A stretch of DNA of 64,000 nucleotides from Undibacterium_A arcticum (GCF_042660705.1 NZ_JBHSUQ010000001.1); one strand, 5' to 3'; shown: positions 20,853-29,597, counted from the first letter of the stretch. Numbers and translations are program-made. The notes: generated by a model not told the origin, from the sequence alone.

Positions 20853-21689
20853 ATGAACCGATCTGACGCCATCAAGAGTATCGCCGCGCAAGCTAGCCAG
20901 GGCGAGCTGACTTTCCCTACGAATCTTGACGCCGCACTCAAGATTCAGCGCACGCTGGACGACCCCGATTGCCATATCGAGACCGCCGCCAAGCTGGTGT
21001 TGACCGAGCCGCTGCTGGCGGCAAGGACCGTGGCAATTGCCAATTCGGTGGCCTACAACCGCTCCGGCGACCAGATTACCAATGTCCGTACGGCTGTGAT
21101 GCGTCTCGGTTTTCGAACCATGCAGTCGCTGGCGGCGTCGTTGGTGGTGCGCCAGTTCAGCAGCAAGATTACCGATCCGGCATTGCGCGCGAAAGCAGCA
21201 AAGTTATGGGAGCATACCGCCCACGTCGCCGCGCTGGCGCATGTGATCGCGCGCCGGGTCACCCATCTCGACCCGGAAACCGCAATGTTTGCCGCTATCG
21301 TGCATGAGGTCGGCGGTTTTTACCTGCTGTCGCGCGCGGAACAATTTCCCGGCTTGCTGGACAGCGATCCGGACGATTGGGTCGATAATGGCGAAGCTGA
21401 CATCGGCCGCGCCGTGTTGCAAAAACTGGCCGTACCTGATGCGGTGATGTCGGCGGTGGAATCGCTGTGGTACGGCTTTCTGGCGCTGCCGCCGGAAACG
21501 CTGGGCGACACATTATTGTTGGCCAACGATCTGGCGCCGGTAGCGTCGCCCTTGCACCAGCGCGCCGGTGCCACCAGCAAGGAATCGGCGTCAACCATCG
21601 ATTACGCGGTGGGCGAGGGGACCATGCAAAGCATCCTCGAAGAGTCCGCCGACGAGGTGAAGTCGTTGACGTCGGCACTACTGGCTTAG
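20853..21689 (+). CDS. HDOD-domain signalling protein
   Basis: A 278-residue HDOD protein. The domain spans about residues 20-215: LTFPTNLDAALKIQRTLDDP, LLAARTVAIANSVAYNR, VRTAVMRLGFRTMQSLAA, LWEHTAHVAALAHVIAR, AIVHEVGGFYLLSR. HDOD domains are HD-like helical domains lacking catalytic metal residues; they act in signalling (stress, cell cycle, chemotaxis). ATG 20853 has weak ribosome-site signal. The stop is immediately followed by a hexanucleotide repeat. Confidence 0.85.
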   Translation: MNRSDAIKSIAAQASQGELTFPTNLDAALKIQRTLDDPDCHIETAAKLVLTEPLLAARTVAIANSVAYNRSGDQITNVRTAVMRLGFRTMQSLAASLVVRQFSSKITDPALRAKAAKLWEHTAHVAALAHVIARRVTHLDPETAMFAAIVHEVGGFYLLSRAEQFPGLLDSDPDDWVDNGEADIGRAVLQKLAVPDAVMSAVESLWYGFLALPPETLGDTLLLANDLAPVASPLHQRAGATSKESASTIDYAVGEGTMQSILEESADEVKSLTSALLA

Positions 21690-21694
21690 GCTTG

Positions 21695-21777
<83 letters not shown>

Positions 21778-22077
21778 CTCCGCCTGCCTCGGCGCCGACG
21801 CCTCGCATCTACCGTGAGGTCATGCGGCGCAGGCGATCCGGATGATTCCGAACTGTTCTTGCGCAGATCCACGCCATAACGGATCGTCGACCGCTGCTTG
21901 TCGCTGATCAATCGCCGGGCCAGGATTCCATTCGACATCAGATCAAGACTGATGCCGGCCTTGTCATTTGATGCGGCGAGTTGTCCTGTTTTATCAAAAA
22001 CCCGGTGAGCGGTGCGTTGGGCCAGCGGGCACAGCCGACGTTTTCTTGTGCGATCGCCGCCGACCGGCTACCATATT

Positions 22078-22097
22078 GGTATCGAACAATCGGTACA
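22078..22097. promoter_or_regulatory. operator-like inverted repeat in front of tetR
   Basis: GGTATCGAACAATCGGTACA, ending 10 bp before the tetR start. It matches the perfect palindrome at 22711-22730, read on its other strand (TGTACCGAACAATCGGTACA), at 18 of 20 positions. Two copies of one site flanking a TetR gene suggest autoregulation. Confidence 0.8.
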
Positions 22098-22107
22098 GTA
22101 AATCCTT

Positions 22108-22671
22108 ATGGCAATAAATCAGACGCGTGACGACATGGTCGATTCAATCATTTCGGTGTTCCGTAGCGAAGGCTATGAAGGCGCCAGCCTGGCCAAGTTG
22201 TCGGAGGCCACTGGACTCGGTCGCTCCAGCTTGTACCACCATTTCCCGATGGGTAAAGAAGACATGGCCAACGCCGCGCTGGACCGGCTCGGCATCCTGA
22301 TGGGGGGCGACATCCTCGGGCCGCTGGCCGGACCGGGCAGCGCGCGCCAGCGGTTGGCCGATTTTGGCGCCAAAATTTCCGGCTTTTACGCAGATGGACG
22401 CCAGCCTTGTCTGCTGGATGTATTCAGTGTCGGCGACGCGGCGCGGCTATTTCAGGACCGTTTGCGCCAGACTAACCGCGCTTTCATTCAGGCCATCACC
22501 GATCTCGCCGCGTCGACCGGCGCGTCGCCGGCAGAGGCGGCGCGGCGTGGCGAAGACGCGCTGATCGCGATCGAAGGGGCCCTGATCGTGTCGCGCGGAC
22601 TGGCGTCAAGCGATCCGTTTCGCCGGGTGCTGGCCGAGTTGCCGGATCGTGTGCTGGGCACCGAAAAATAA
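22108..22671 (+). CDS. TetR/AcrR-family transcriptional regulator
   Basis: A 187-residue TetR-family repressor. The DNA-binding helix-turn-helix is at residues about 10-55: MVDSIISVFRSEGYEGASLA, KLSEATGLGRSSLYHHFP. The C-terminal ligand domain resembles the YxaF/LmrA group (FGAKISGFYADGRQPCLLDV). It is flanked by two copies of one operator, so it should repress itself and the downstream GST-flavoprotein pair until an electrophile or drug-like ligand binds. Intact. Confidence 0.9.
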   Translation: MAINQTRDDMVDSIISVFRSEGYEGASLAKLSEATGLGRSSLYHHFPMGKEDMANAALDRLGILMGGDILGPLAGPGSARQRLADFGAKISGFYADGRQPCLLDVFSVGDAARLFQDRLRQTNRAFIQAITDLAASTGASPAEAARRGEDALIAIEGALIVSRGLASSDPFRRVLAELPDRVLGTEK

Positions 22672-22684
22672 TTCTTCAATTTGA

Positions 22685-22713
22685 TTGACAGTCTTTTTTT
22701 AAATGATTATTGT
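22685..22713 (+). promoter_or_regulatory. sigma-70 promoter overlapping the TetR operator
   Basis: A perfect -35 box TTGACA (22685-22690), a 17-bp spacer and a -10-like TATTGT (22708-22713). The -10 box overlaps the palindrome at 22711-22730, so repressor binding would block the polymerase. It drives the GST gene at 22779. Confidence 0.75.
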
Positions 22714-22730
22714 ACCGATTGTTCGGTACA
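22711..22730. promoter_or_regulatory. TetR operator (perfect 8+8 palindrome)
   Basis: TGTACCGA-TTGT-TCGGTACA, two perfect 8-bp arms around a 4-bp centre. The same sequence, with two changes, lies before tetR. It starts within the -10 box of the GST promoter. Confidence 0.85.
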
Positions 22731-22778
22731 GAAATGAGCCTGACATCAATCGATTCATTCACCAGCAAAGGCATCGCC

Positions 22779-23417
22779 ATGAGCACCGTAAAACCAGCGG
22801 CACCGATCCTCCTGTATCGCCATCCAATCTCCGGTCACGCGCACCGCGTCGAGTTGTTTTTGTCCCTGCTTGGCTTGCCGGCCACGCTGATCGACGTCGA
22901 CCTGGCCGCTGGGACGCATAAGCAGCCAGCATTCTTGGCCAAGAATATCTTTGCCCAGATTCCAGTGATCGAGGACGGTAATGTCACCCTGTCCGACTCG
23001 AACGCGATCCTGGTGTATCTGGCGACCAAGTACGGCGATGAAAGCTGGTTGCCGCGCACGCCGGAAGGCGCTGCCCAGGTCCAGCGCTTCCTGTCGATTG
23101 CGGCCGGCGATATCGCGTTCGGCGTCGCCGCCGCCCGTGTAGCGAATATTTTCGGCGCCCCGTTCGATCATGCAACGGTGCAGGCCCGTGCTCATCGTCT
23201 GCTCGCGATCTTCGACCAGTTGCTGGCACAATCCCCTTACCTGACCGGGCAACGGCCGAGCATCGCCGACGTCGCCTGCTACAGCTATCTGTCGCATGCG
23301 CCGGAAGCTGGCATTGCCCTCGACGCGTATCCGCAGGTTCTGGCGTGGATCGCGCGGATCGAAGCCTTGCCCGGTTTTGTACCGATGTGTGTGACCAGGG
23401 TCGGCCTGGCAGCCTGA
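22779..23417 (+). CDS. glutathione S-transferase, TetR-controlled
   Basis: A 212-residue GST starting at ATG 22779 (MSTVKPAAPILLYRHPISGH). Two upstream in-frame ATGs, 22710 and 22734, lie in or next to the operator and are unlikely starts. N-domain: HRVELFLSLLGL, PAFLAKNIFAQIPVIEDGNV with the cis-Pro in QIPV, then SDSNAILVYLATKY (the glutathione-binding D-S-N-A-I). The C-domain has RPSIADVACYSYL. Placed behind the TetR operator and before a flavin-binding protein, it probably forms an inducible detoxification pair. Confidence 0.9.
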   Translation: MSTVKPAAPILLYRHPISGHAHRVELFLSLLGLPATLIDVDLAAGTHKQPAFLAKNIFAQIPVIEDGNVTLSDSNAILVYLATKYGDESWLPRTPEGAAQVQRFLSIAAGDIAFGVAAARVANIFGAPFDHATVQARAHRLLAIFDQLLAQSPYLTGQRPSIADVACYSYLSHAPEAGIALDAYPQVLAWIARIEALPGFVPMCVTRVGLAA

Positions 23418-23507
23418 ACGCGGCAGGGCTGATGGACGACATTTCGTTGGTAGTTTCACTTGCAATCCGCTGCGGATAAACCTGAATCGAACGGAAGGAA
23501 TCATGTC

Positions 23508-24509
23508 ATGGAAACAGATACCACACACACGGTCTCCCCGTTCCATCCGGGCGAGATCAGCATTCAAACCCGGCTCGGCGTACGTGAGCGGATGGAGGCG
23601 ATCGGACGGCAGGTGATTCGCGCCAGCATGCCGGAGCAGCACCGCCAGTTTTTCCCGCAGTTGCCATTCGTGGTGGTGGCCTCGCTCGATGCGCAAGGGC
23701 AGCCTTGGGCATCGATGCTGGTCGGACCACCGGGGTTCTTGCAATCGCCGGATCCGGCACATTTGCGGATCACTGCACAGCCGTGTTTCGGCGATCCACT
23801 GAACCAGAATCTGGCCGAAGGCGCGGCTATCGGCCTGCTGGGCATCGAGTTGCACACGCGCCGCCGCAATCGGATGAACGGGACGGTCGAACGGCGCGAT
23901 CCCGACGGCTGGTCAGTACGGGTGCTGGAGAGCTTTGGCAACTGTCCGAAGTACATCCAGCAGCGCGACACCGTGCTTACCGAGGGTTTGGCGCACATTG
24001 CCGCGCCGAAGCCGGTAGCACGCAGCGACCGGCTGGATGCGCGGGCGCAGGCCATCGTCGCCGTGGCCGACACGCTGTTCATCGCGACCAGCTACCAAGC
24101 AGGAGATCGGCGCAAACCCGACGACGGCGGTGGCGCAAGCGCCGACCGTGCCGGTGCCGATGTGTCGCACCGCGGCGGCAAGCCGGGCTTCGTCCGGATC
24201 GACGACGAGCGGACGCTGAGCTTTCCTGATTTCGTCGGGAATTATTTATTCAATACGCTTGGCAATCTGCTGCTCGATCCACGCGCTGGTTTGCTATTCA
24301 TCGATTTCAGCAATGGCGATGTGTTGTACCTGTCGGGGCGGGTCGAGATCATTTGGGACGGCGCCGAGCTGAGCCGCTACGCCGGCGCGCAACGGGTGCT
24401 GCGCTTTCACGTGCTGCAATCGATTCGGGTTGATGGCGCACTGCCGCTGCGGTGGTCGGCGCCGCAGCAATCGCCGGTGCTCGATGCTACCGGGCCGTGG
24501 CAGGAATAA
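23508..24509 (+). CDS. pyridoxamine 5'-phosphate oxidase-like (split-barrel flavin) protein
   Basis: A 333-residue protein of the PPOX/flavin-nucleotide-binding class. ATG 23508 has the ribosome site GGAAGGA. Split-barrel signatures: FVVVASLDAQGQPWASMLVG, LRITAQPCFGDPL, IGLLGIELHTRRRNRMNGTV, and a second run SFPDFVGNYLFNTLGNLLLD with AGLLFIDFSNGDVLYLSGRV. Proteins of this kind are sometimes fused to a ferredoxin-reductase module; here it is stand-alone. It follows the GST by 90 bp and is probably in the same TetR-controlled unit. Exact reaction unknown. Confidence 0.85.
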   Translation: METDTTHTVSPFHPGEISIQTRLGVRERMEAIGRQVIRASMPEQHRQFFPQLPFVVVASLDAQGQPWASMLVGPPGFLQSPDPAHLRITAQPCFGDPLNQNLAEGAAIGLLGIELHTRRRNRMNGTVERRDPDGWSVRVLESFGNCPKYIQQRDTVLTEGLAHIAAPKPVARSDRLDARAQAIVAVADTLFIATSYQAGDRRKPDDGGGASADRAGADVSHRGGKPGFVRIDDERTLSFPDFVGNYLFNTLGNLLLDPRAGLLFIDFSNGDVLYLSGRVEIIWDGAELSRYAGAQRVLRFHVLQSIRVDGALPLRWSAPQQSPVLDATGPWQE

Positions 24510-25083
24510 AGGTGGCACGCCGGCAAGTCTGGAATAGGGGCAGGCAAAGAGGAAGCACGGCGTAAGAATGGCGTGACGCAAGTATCACGCCGAGGGACGA
24601 TCACCAGGTCGTCGCATTGGGCGCCGCTGCTTAATCCTAAATTCGGATTTAAGTAGGAGTATATGTAAATTTTCCAATTACATACGGCGCATCTTACATA
24701 CTGCTATATACAGTATATTTTTGCAGCTCGCTGCGCCGACTGACCGCTTCAGTTTTTTCAGCCAGGTCTCAGGCAGGCGACACGCCACCCGCCGGGCTGT
24801 CTACGGGAGGTCGCACTCCGTCCGTCACCACCATCCGACTCTGGAGATTGCGCCGATGCCACTGCACCCGCGGCTGATTTGCGACGATTGTCGGCCGCCA
24901 GTTAGTCACGCATCAGGCCAGATTCTTGCCAGTATATGAAATATCCCGGCGTTTTAATTGCGGTGATTGGCATCGAGTTAAGGAGTATTAACTCGGATTT
25001 GAGCGCTCCCATGCCGCAACCCTGCGACCGCCTTGACAAGCCTTGCAATTAAGGAGGCGCGGCAATGGTTCGGGCTGATTGCG
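24510..25083. other. intergenic region, AT-rich in part, no gene recognised
   Basis: About 574 bp. The 24,640-24,720 part is AT-rich with several TATA-like runs. No frame here has recognisable homology. A perfect inverted repeat at 24974-24995 is listed separately. Confidence 0.5.
24974..24995. repeat. perfect 8-bp inverted repeat
   Basis: CGAGTTAA (24974-24981), spacer GGAGTA, TTAACTCG (24988-24995). No T run follows, so it looks more like a protein-binding site than a terminator. The bound protein and purpose are unknown. Confidence 0.5.
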
Positions 25084-25401
25084 TTATTGGTAGGTATAGG
25101 TTGGTAGCGGAGAGCGCGACAATATTTGGGCAACCGCCCGTTGCAGCCGGTCTTCCGTCCGCTTGGCGCGTGACGCGTTAGCCGATCCAGTTAACTCCAG
25201 ATCGGGGAAATACAGCCGTACCGTCTTGGTTGCGGTGATGAGATCGAGCCGGTGAGCATGCTCGTGTCCGAGGTCTTCCCCTATGTCCCAGACGCATTCA
25301 GAGATAACCACGTCATGATCCATGCCGATAGCCTTAGCTTTTGCGGATATGGCCTCGGCACCCGCCAAACGGTCAATCATCATGTCGCTTTGTTTGATCA
25401 T
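25084..25401 (-). CDS. protein of unknown function downstream of infA
   Basis: A 105-residue protein (MIKQSDMMIDRLAGAEAISA...), with an AGGCAGG ribosome-like site before ATG 25401. It starts 15 bp after the infA stop, so it is probably co-transcribed. No domain recognised; the central part DLITATKTVRLYFPDLELTG looks like a beta-strand region. In Burkholderiales, a small protein of this kind beside an extra infA copy seems recurrent, but that is from memory only. Confidence 0.6.
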   Translation of the reverse strand: MIKQSDMMIDRLAGAEAISAKAKAIGMDHDVVISECVWDIGEDLGHEHAHRLDLITATKTVRLYFPDLELTGSANASRAKRTEDRLQRAVAQILSRSPLPTYTYQ

Positions 25402-25416
25402 GATGCCTGCCTCACA

Positions 25417-25683
25417 TTAATACCGGCGACGTTGATGCCCCGAATTAGCCGGCCCGCGCTGCTCGATATGGCGAAAAGTAATGCGTCCCTTGCTCAGATC
25501 GTATGGAGACAACTCAAGTGTCACCTTGTCTCCCGCAAGGATCCGGATATGGTTCATCCGCATCTTGCCTGACGTGTAGGCAATAAGCTGGTGGCCATTG
25601 TCAAGGTTCACGCGGAAGCGAGAATCCGGAAGCACTTCGGCAACAAGGCCGTTCATTTCAAGAAGTTCTTCTTTAGCCATCAT
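25417..25683 (-). CDS. infA: translation initiation factor IF-1 (extra copy)
   Basis: An IF-1 of 87-88 residues. MAKEELLEMNGLVAEVLPDS, then FRVNLDNGHQLIAYTSGKM, then NHIRILAGDKVTLELSPYDL with KGRITFRH: the whole OB-fold is present. The usual IF-1 has 72 residues; this copy has a 15-residue basic tail (IEQRGPANSGHQRRRY). The start is one of two adjacent ATGs. IF-1 binds the ribosomal A site with IF-2 and IF-3. The usual infA lies in the ribosomal protein operon; this isolated copy is likely a second, perhaps cold- or stress-linked, gene. Confidence 0.9.
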   Translation of the reverse strand: MMAKEELLEMNGLVAEVLPDSRFRVNLDNGHQLIAYTSGKMRMNHIRILAGDKVTLELSPYDLSKGRITFRHIEQRGPANSGHQRRRY

Positions 25684-26328
25684 TCATTTCCATATAAAGG
25701 GGGCTGCCGTTGCCGAAGCAAGCGGCCACAAGCGGCAATTGTGCATTGAGCTTGTTTGTGACCCGTGGAGGATAAGCCGGCCTGCGAGCAGGTCGCTACG
25801 ATTTCGCTCTCGTCGCATGCCTCGTCTGCTGGACAGAAATAGAGAGCTTTTAAGGGGCCGCATTAGCGCACCCTCATTGCACGACGGTAGACATTGGGAC
25901 CGGTCAGCACGCTTGAGGCTCCAACATGCGTGCGACTGAAGACGGTGAAAGATTCGCGGGCTAACGACCAATTTGACAAAGAGGAATCTGCCCAGCGAAT
26001 CCTCAGTATACCGCATAACCGGAATCGACCCTACGGATGGCGTCAATGGCGACAGCGATCAGCGGTTGCCGTGAAACTTGTCCGTGACCGACATGCAGTG
26101 CCGGCTCTGGTCCACGAACTGGAAGGGGCGGCCGGTCCAGTGCCAACAACGCGTTCGTGCGATACGGAGCTTGCCGGCGATCTGAACGATACGGTGTGAT
26201 GAGACAGATCCTTCAGATGGCGCGCTTAATTGACTGCTGTCGGAACTGAGCCAGTGGCGAACCTACACCCTTGATCGATAAGCCACCGCTTGGCATGACG
26301 ACAGTCATGCCTTCCTCGGCATGCCGAA
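25684..26328. other. intergenic region without a supported gene
   Basis: About 645 bp between infA and the ProQ/FinO gene. An open frame of 101 codons (25894-26199, plus) lacks a ribosome site and any recognisable domain. It probably contains the infA promoter and 5' leader; no cold-shock motif could be identified with confidence. Confidence 0.45.
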
Positions 26329-26790
26329 TCAGCTGCCGCGGCGAGAGAATTTCGCAGTGAGCTGGTTCAACTTCTCGCTGCGTTGGCGTGCGGCCTGATC
26401 TGCTTCACGTTGAGCATCTTCGGCTTTACGCTGAGCATCTTCTTCCTTACGCTGGGCCTTGCGCCGCTCGGCATCTTTCTTGATGCGCTCTTGCAGTGTC
26501 GTGGAAGCATGGGTGCGATGCGTTTCCGTGACTTCGCCCGCGGTGTTGCCGTCGAGGTCAAATCTGACTGTCGCCTTGGCCATTCCCTTCAGATATCGCA
26601 ATGAGTTGGTATGAATTCCCAACGCAGTCCGCAGCGCCTTGCGATCAAGCGCCGGGAGCTGCGCGATCAGCTGCTTGTCGATGCCAATAGCCAGTGGCAT
26701 GCACTCGCGAACCGCGAATTTTTCTTGAAATTCCTTGAGCAGTGCGCGCGCGGACAGGAAAGGGCTGGGAGTAGGATTGGCAGTATTCAT
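26329..26790 (-). CDS. ProQ/FinO-family RNA chaperone
   Basis: About 153 residues from ATG 26790 (MNTANPTPSPFLSARALLKE). The ProQ/FinO domain covers residues about 15-95: EKFAVRECMPLAIGIDKQLI, ALRTALGIHTNSLRYLKGM, KATVRFDLDGNTAGEVTETH. The C-terminal 55 residues are a charged Lys/Arg/Glu/Gln helix with DAQRKAEDAQREAD repeats, which may add RNA contacts. An upstream in-frame ATG at 26841 is possible. ProQ-type proteins bind structured small RNAs and mRNA 3' ends. It stands alone. Confidence 0.85.
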   Translation of the reverse strand: MNTANPTPSPFLSARALLKEFQEKFAVRECMPLAIGIDKQLIAQLPALDRKALRTALGIHTNSLRYLKGMAKATVRFDLDGNTAGEVTETHRTHASTTLQERIKKDAERRKAQRKEEDAQRKAEDAQREADQAARQRSEKLNQLTAKFSRRGS

Positions 26791-26940
26791 CAACAATAAT
26801 CTGGCATTTGAGGGACTGAGGATATCACGGAGCCGCTCCATACCGCGAACATGAGTGCCTGTTGGACTCTAAACGGACATTCAACAAAGGCGCTGCGGTG
26901 ATGTGACGCAGATCAGCACACTCGGCTATCTGCTGGGTTT

Positions 26941-27045
26941 ACTGACCGTGGTACGCGACTACCCGGTCTATGGCGGGCTACCGCCGGCCAGAACACGCCA
27001 GCGGGTCCCTATGCGGACACCATCACGGTGACGGTGAACTACTGA
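26941..27045 (+). pseudogene. 3' remnant of a spore-coat-U/Csu-type pilin gene
   Basis: The frame ending at TGA 27043-27045 reads GQNTPAGPYADTITVTVNY-stop, the hallmark C-terminus of SCPU-domain (Csu-type) pilins. The preceding VYG stretch is in a different frame. No signal peptide or pilin body remains. It is a decayed leftover; the rest of the 26,842-27,211 gap has no recognised gene. Confidence 0.6.
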
Positions 27046-27211
27046 TCTACGGATTAACCCTCAACCGTCCCTCAACTGTGTAGTGACTCCACCAGTCATT
27101 GAAATGCTCATTCGAACCTTCGCAGTTGGCCGTTATGAAAAGCTTCCATAACGGCCATTATGCTCGTCCATTTCGAAATAGCCTGATAACCGTAACAGAG
27201 CACGATCATGC

Positions 27212-27695
27212 TTACTTCGGATTTAACTGTGCCCGGATTTCGCCGTTCGGATTGGCTGCACTGTGGACGTTGACGTACAGATTGCCTGCCATATAACTGT
27301 CGTATTGCGCATCGGTCAGTACCGCGCCTGTCGGAACAGCAAATGAGTTGTCGGCGCCTTTTGTCAGCGGAATGATGACCGGGCCATTGGCGCCGGCAGC
27401 GCCTTGGTGGATATGGGCGGCCATCGCTTCGATGCCTGTGGTCATGATACTGCCACGTACCGATTTATCTGCTGACACCGTAATCGTGCCATTGCCAGTG
27501 GCGGTGGTGTTGACCGGTGGAACTTCATGGCTGCCGTCCAGTTTGATGGCGGTCATGCCTTGCATCTTGCTACTATCCGACATGGCTGGCGCCTTGTCGC
27601 TATCCGACGTGCCCGCTTTCGAGGCGCAGCCTGCCGCCACCATGACGGTCAGCACGCTCAATACGACAGGCATCATTTCTCGACATGGTATTCAT
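27212..27695 (-). CDS. CHRD-domain lipoprotein, probable frameshift at the start
   Basis: About 160 residues. A lipobox (TVMVAAGC) is followed by a Ser/Ala/Lys linker and a CHRD domain (KLDGSHEVPPVNTTATGNGT, MAAHIHQGAAGANGPVI, NLYVNVHSAANPNGEIRAQL). The open frame starts at an ATG at 27676 with no ribosome site. A perfect AGGAGG stands 6 bp before the ATG at 27695, which reads MNTMSR then joins MMPVVLSVLT if one A is removed at 27676-27678. So the real start is probably 27695. CHRD proteins are exported; their binding partner is unknown. It begins the stress cluster of 27-34 kb. Confidence 0.8.
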
Positions 27696-27730
27696 GTGCG
27701 TCCTCCTAGGTTGAAAAGAGTGCGCCGGCT

Positions 27731-27889
27731 TCAGAGCCGACCCGTCAGCAGCATGATGAGCAGAATCACGACCACAATTCCAACAATCCCGCTTGGATAA
27801 TAGCCCCAGCTTCGACTGTGGGGCCAGCTCGGCAGCGCGCCGATCAGGATCAGGACCAGGATGATTAGTAGGATTGTTCCGATACTCAT
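27731..27889 (-). CDS. DUF3309 small membrane protein (52 aa)
   Basis: A 52-residue protein, MSIGTILLIILVLILIGALP then SWPHSRSWGYYPSGIVG and a second hydrophobic helix ending LLTGRL. GGAGG lies upstream of ATG 27889. The middle PSWPHSRSWGYYPSG stretch between two helices is the DUF3309 signature. These are small inner-membrane proteins of unknown function, often next to stress genes as here. Confidence 0.9.
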   Translation of the reverse strand: MSIGTILLIILVLILIGALPSWPHSRSWGYYPSGIVGIVVVILLIMLLTGRL

Positions 27890-28180
27890 GTGAGCCTCCT
27901 ATGTTTATTGGATTGCCGACAGCAGCTCATCGGCATTTTTTTTTACGGCGGAATACATGGCACTAATGGAACCGTACGAGCCAGCAGACAAAACAACTTA
28001 CGCGATAGACGATGTAGGCCAACAAGTAACAGCCCACCAGGCATCGCCAATACCGATTCTGCAGTCGTTCCCAATGGGAGCAGCGCAACGGGCAGCGAAC
28101 ATCGGGCCCGCCTATCGCCGCCCGCCGGGCCGGGTAGTTTTTTTCAGAAAATCAGCGATCGGCCAGGTTTTTACGCAGAC

Positions 28181-28729
28181 CTATTTGCCATATTTCAACT
28201 TGGCCTCGGCAACGCATCCATCCTTGGCAGGGCCGGCCAAAGCGTCGCATTTTTCGATCGCCACTTTGTAGTCTGCATCGCGCTTATCCTGCGTCGCGTC
28301 CGATTTCACTTCCTTGATTTTCTGGCTGGATTTTGCGTCGACGACTGCCTTGGTGTGCACTGCCTTGGCTTCTTTGATACAGACGTCTTTGGCATTACCG
28401 CTTTGGGCTTTGCATTTCTCTTTGGCCACCGAATAGTCTGCATCTGCCGCGGCAATGCGCGCCTTCATGTGCGCTTTGGGGGTATTTTTGTACTGGGCTT
28501 CCGCTTCCGCCTTGCTGCGTTTTTCAGCCGCCTTGGCTTCTTCGATGCAGACATCCTTCGGATTTCCGCTCATGGCATCGCATTTGGCACGTTCCGCTTT
28601 ATACGTTGCGGTAGCGTTGTCTTCGGCCGCCTTATAGGCAGCTTTCGCGTCATCGGTCGCTGCGGGTGCAGCAGCGGCAAAACCGAGAGTGACGACACTG
28701 AGAAAAAGATTTGCGAGTATTTTCTTCAT
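28181..28729 (-). CDS. exported Cys-repeat helical protein
   Basis: A 182-residue exported protein; signal peptide MKKILANLFLSVVTLGFAAA. The mature part is Ala/Lys/Asp-rich and helical, with three repeats of the form K-C-(D/K)-x4-G-x2-K-D-x-C-x2-E-A-K (KCDAMSGNPKDVCIEEAK, KCKAQSGNAKDVCIKEAK, KCDALAGPAKDGCVAEAK). Each holds a Cys pair nine residues apart, suggesting a disulfide per repeat in the periplasm. Annotated as hypothetical in relatives; function unknown. The 27,890-28,180 stretch before its end holds no gene. Confidence 0.75.
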   Translation of the reverse strand: MKKILANLFLSVVTLGFAAAAPAATDDAKAAYKAAEDNATATYKAERAKCDAMSGNPKDVCIEEAKAAEKRSKAEAEAQYKNTPKAHMKARIAAADADYSVAKEKCKAQSGNAKDVCIKEAKAVHTKAVVDAKSSQKIKEVKSDATQDKRDADYKVAIEKCDALAGPAKDGCVAEAKLKYGK

Positions 28730-28817
28730 TTTTATTCCTTTGAATTTTTATCCCTTTGACGGTCTCGGGCGGACTGTCAATACGTCCGCCTGTACCGCAC
28801 CCGTTGTCAATCAAAAC

Positions 28818-29030
28818 TCATGGCCGGTAATCCTTGTTGCGCTCTTCAAAATCCTTGATCTGCTTTTCCGCCTCGTCCTTGTCGATGCCATAGGTTTCCT
28901 GAATTTTTCCAGAGAGCTGATCGCGTTTTCCTTCAATCCGATCGATGTGGTCATCGGTAAGTTTGCCCCACTGGTCTTTGATCTTGCCCTTGAATTGCTT
29001 CCAGTTTCCTTCGATAACGTCCCAATTCAT
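28818..29030 (-). CDS. CsbD-family stress protein
   Basis: A 70-residue protein, MNWDVIEGNWKQFKGKIKDQ, then WGKLTDDHIDRIEGKRDQLS: the whole CsbD domain (EGxWKQxKGKxKxxWGKLTDDDL). CsbD was named for a sigma-B-controlled gene in Bacillus and is induced by general stress; its role is unknown. A GGAGG-like site precedes the start. One of two CsbD genes in the window (the other at 47344). Confidence 0.9.
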   Translation of the reverse strand: MNWDVIEGNWKQFKGKIKDQWGKLTDDHIDRIEGKRDQLSGKIQETYGIDKDEAEKQIKDFEERNKDYRP

Positions 29031-29189
29031 TTCAGCCTCCTCGGTAACAATATAATTATTGGTAGGCGCATTGATCGCCTGTCTTCATGCGCCATAAAGA
29101 TAACGGCATTTGCAATAGAAGGACCCGTGTCGTGGCGATCGATGGCCGATGTGTTTGATGTAATGTTGTATGGAAATCAGATGACCTGC

Positions 29190-29597
29190 TCAATTCGGAT
29201 AAGGCTGGGTTCCGTAATAAGAATGAATTTCATTGGCCCATGTCGGGTTAGCCATATCCGGCCAATGATCCGGATCGAATCCCGGCGCATCTTTGAGCCG
29301 CTCTTTATCGACTTTCAGGATGAAGCGCTTGTTGACGGTATCGAGCGTCAATGCATTCCACGGCACCGCGAACAGCTTTTCGCCCATCCCCAGAAAGCCG
29401 CCGAAAGACAGCACCGCATAACTTACCCTGCCGGTCCGCATGTCCAGCATGATTTCCTTGATGTCACCCAGATCTTCGTCTTTGTCGTTATAGACATCGT
29501 TCCCGTGAAGTGTGTCTGCACCCATCAGCTCGGGTCCGGGACCCTTGCTTGTATCGTCCCTGTACATGCCATACGTATCGCGATCTTCATAGCTCAT
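29190..29597 (-). CDS. PRC-barrel domain protein (copy 1)
   Basis: A 135-residue cytoplasmic protein from ATG 29597 (MSYEDRDTYGMYRDD), preceded by AAAGGAG; an ATG two codons earlier overlaps that site. The PRC-barrel core covers GADTLHGNDVYNDKDEDLGD, IKEIMLDMRTGRVSYAVLSF, GGFLGMGEKLFAVPWNAL. C-terminal DAPGFDPDHWPDMANPTW is typical of the stress-linked branch. It is a close paralog of the gene at 30180 and of the remnant at 38796. Confidence 0.85.
   Translation of the reverse strand: MSYEDRDTYGMYRDDTSKGPGPELMGADTLHGNDVYNDKDEDLGDIKEIMLDMRTGRVSYAVLSFGGFLGMGEKLFAVPWNALTLDTVNKRFILKVDKERLKDAPGFDPDHWPDMANPTWANEIHSYYGTQPYPN

Noticed and set aside
26101..26199. Possible gene at 25894-26199
   Set aside because: No ribosome site, odd composition, no similarity recognised.
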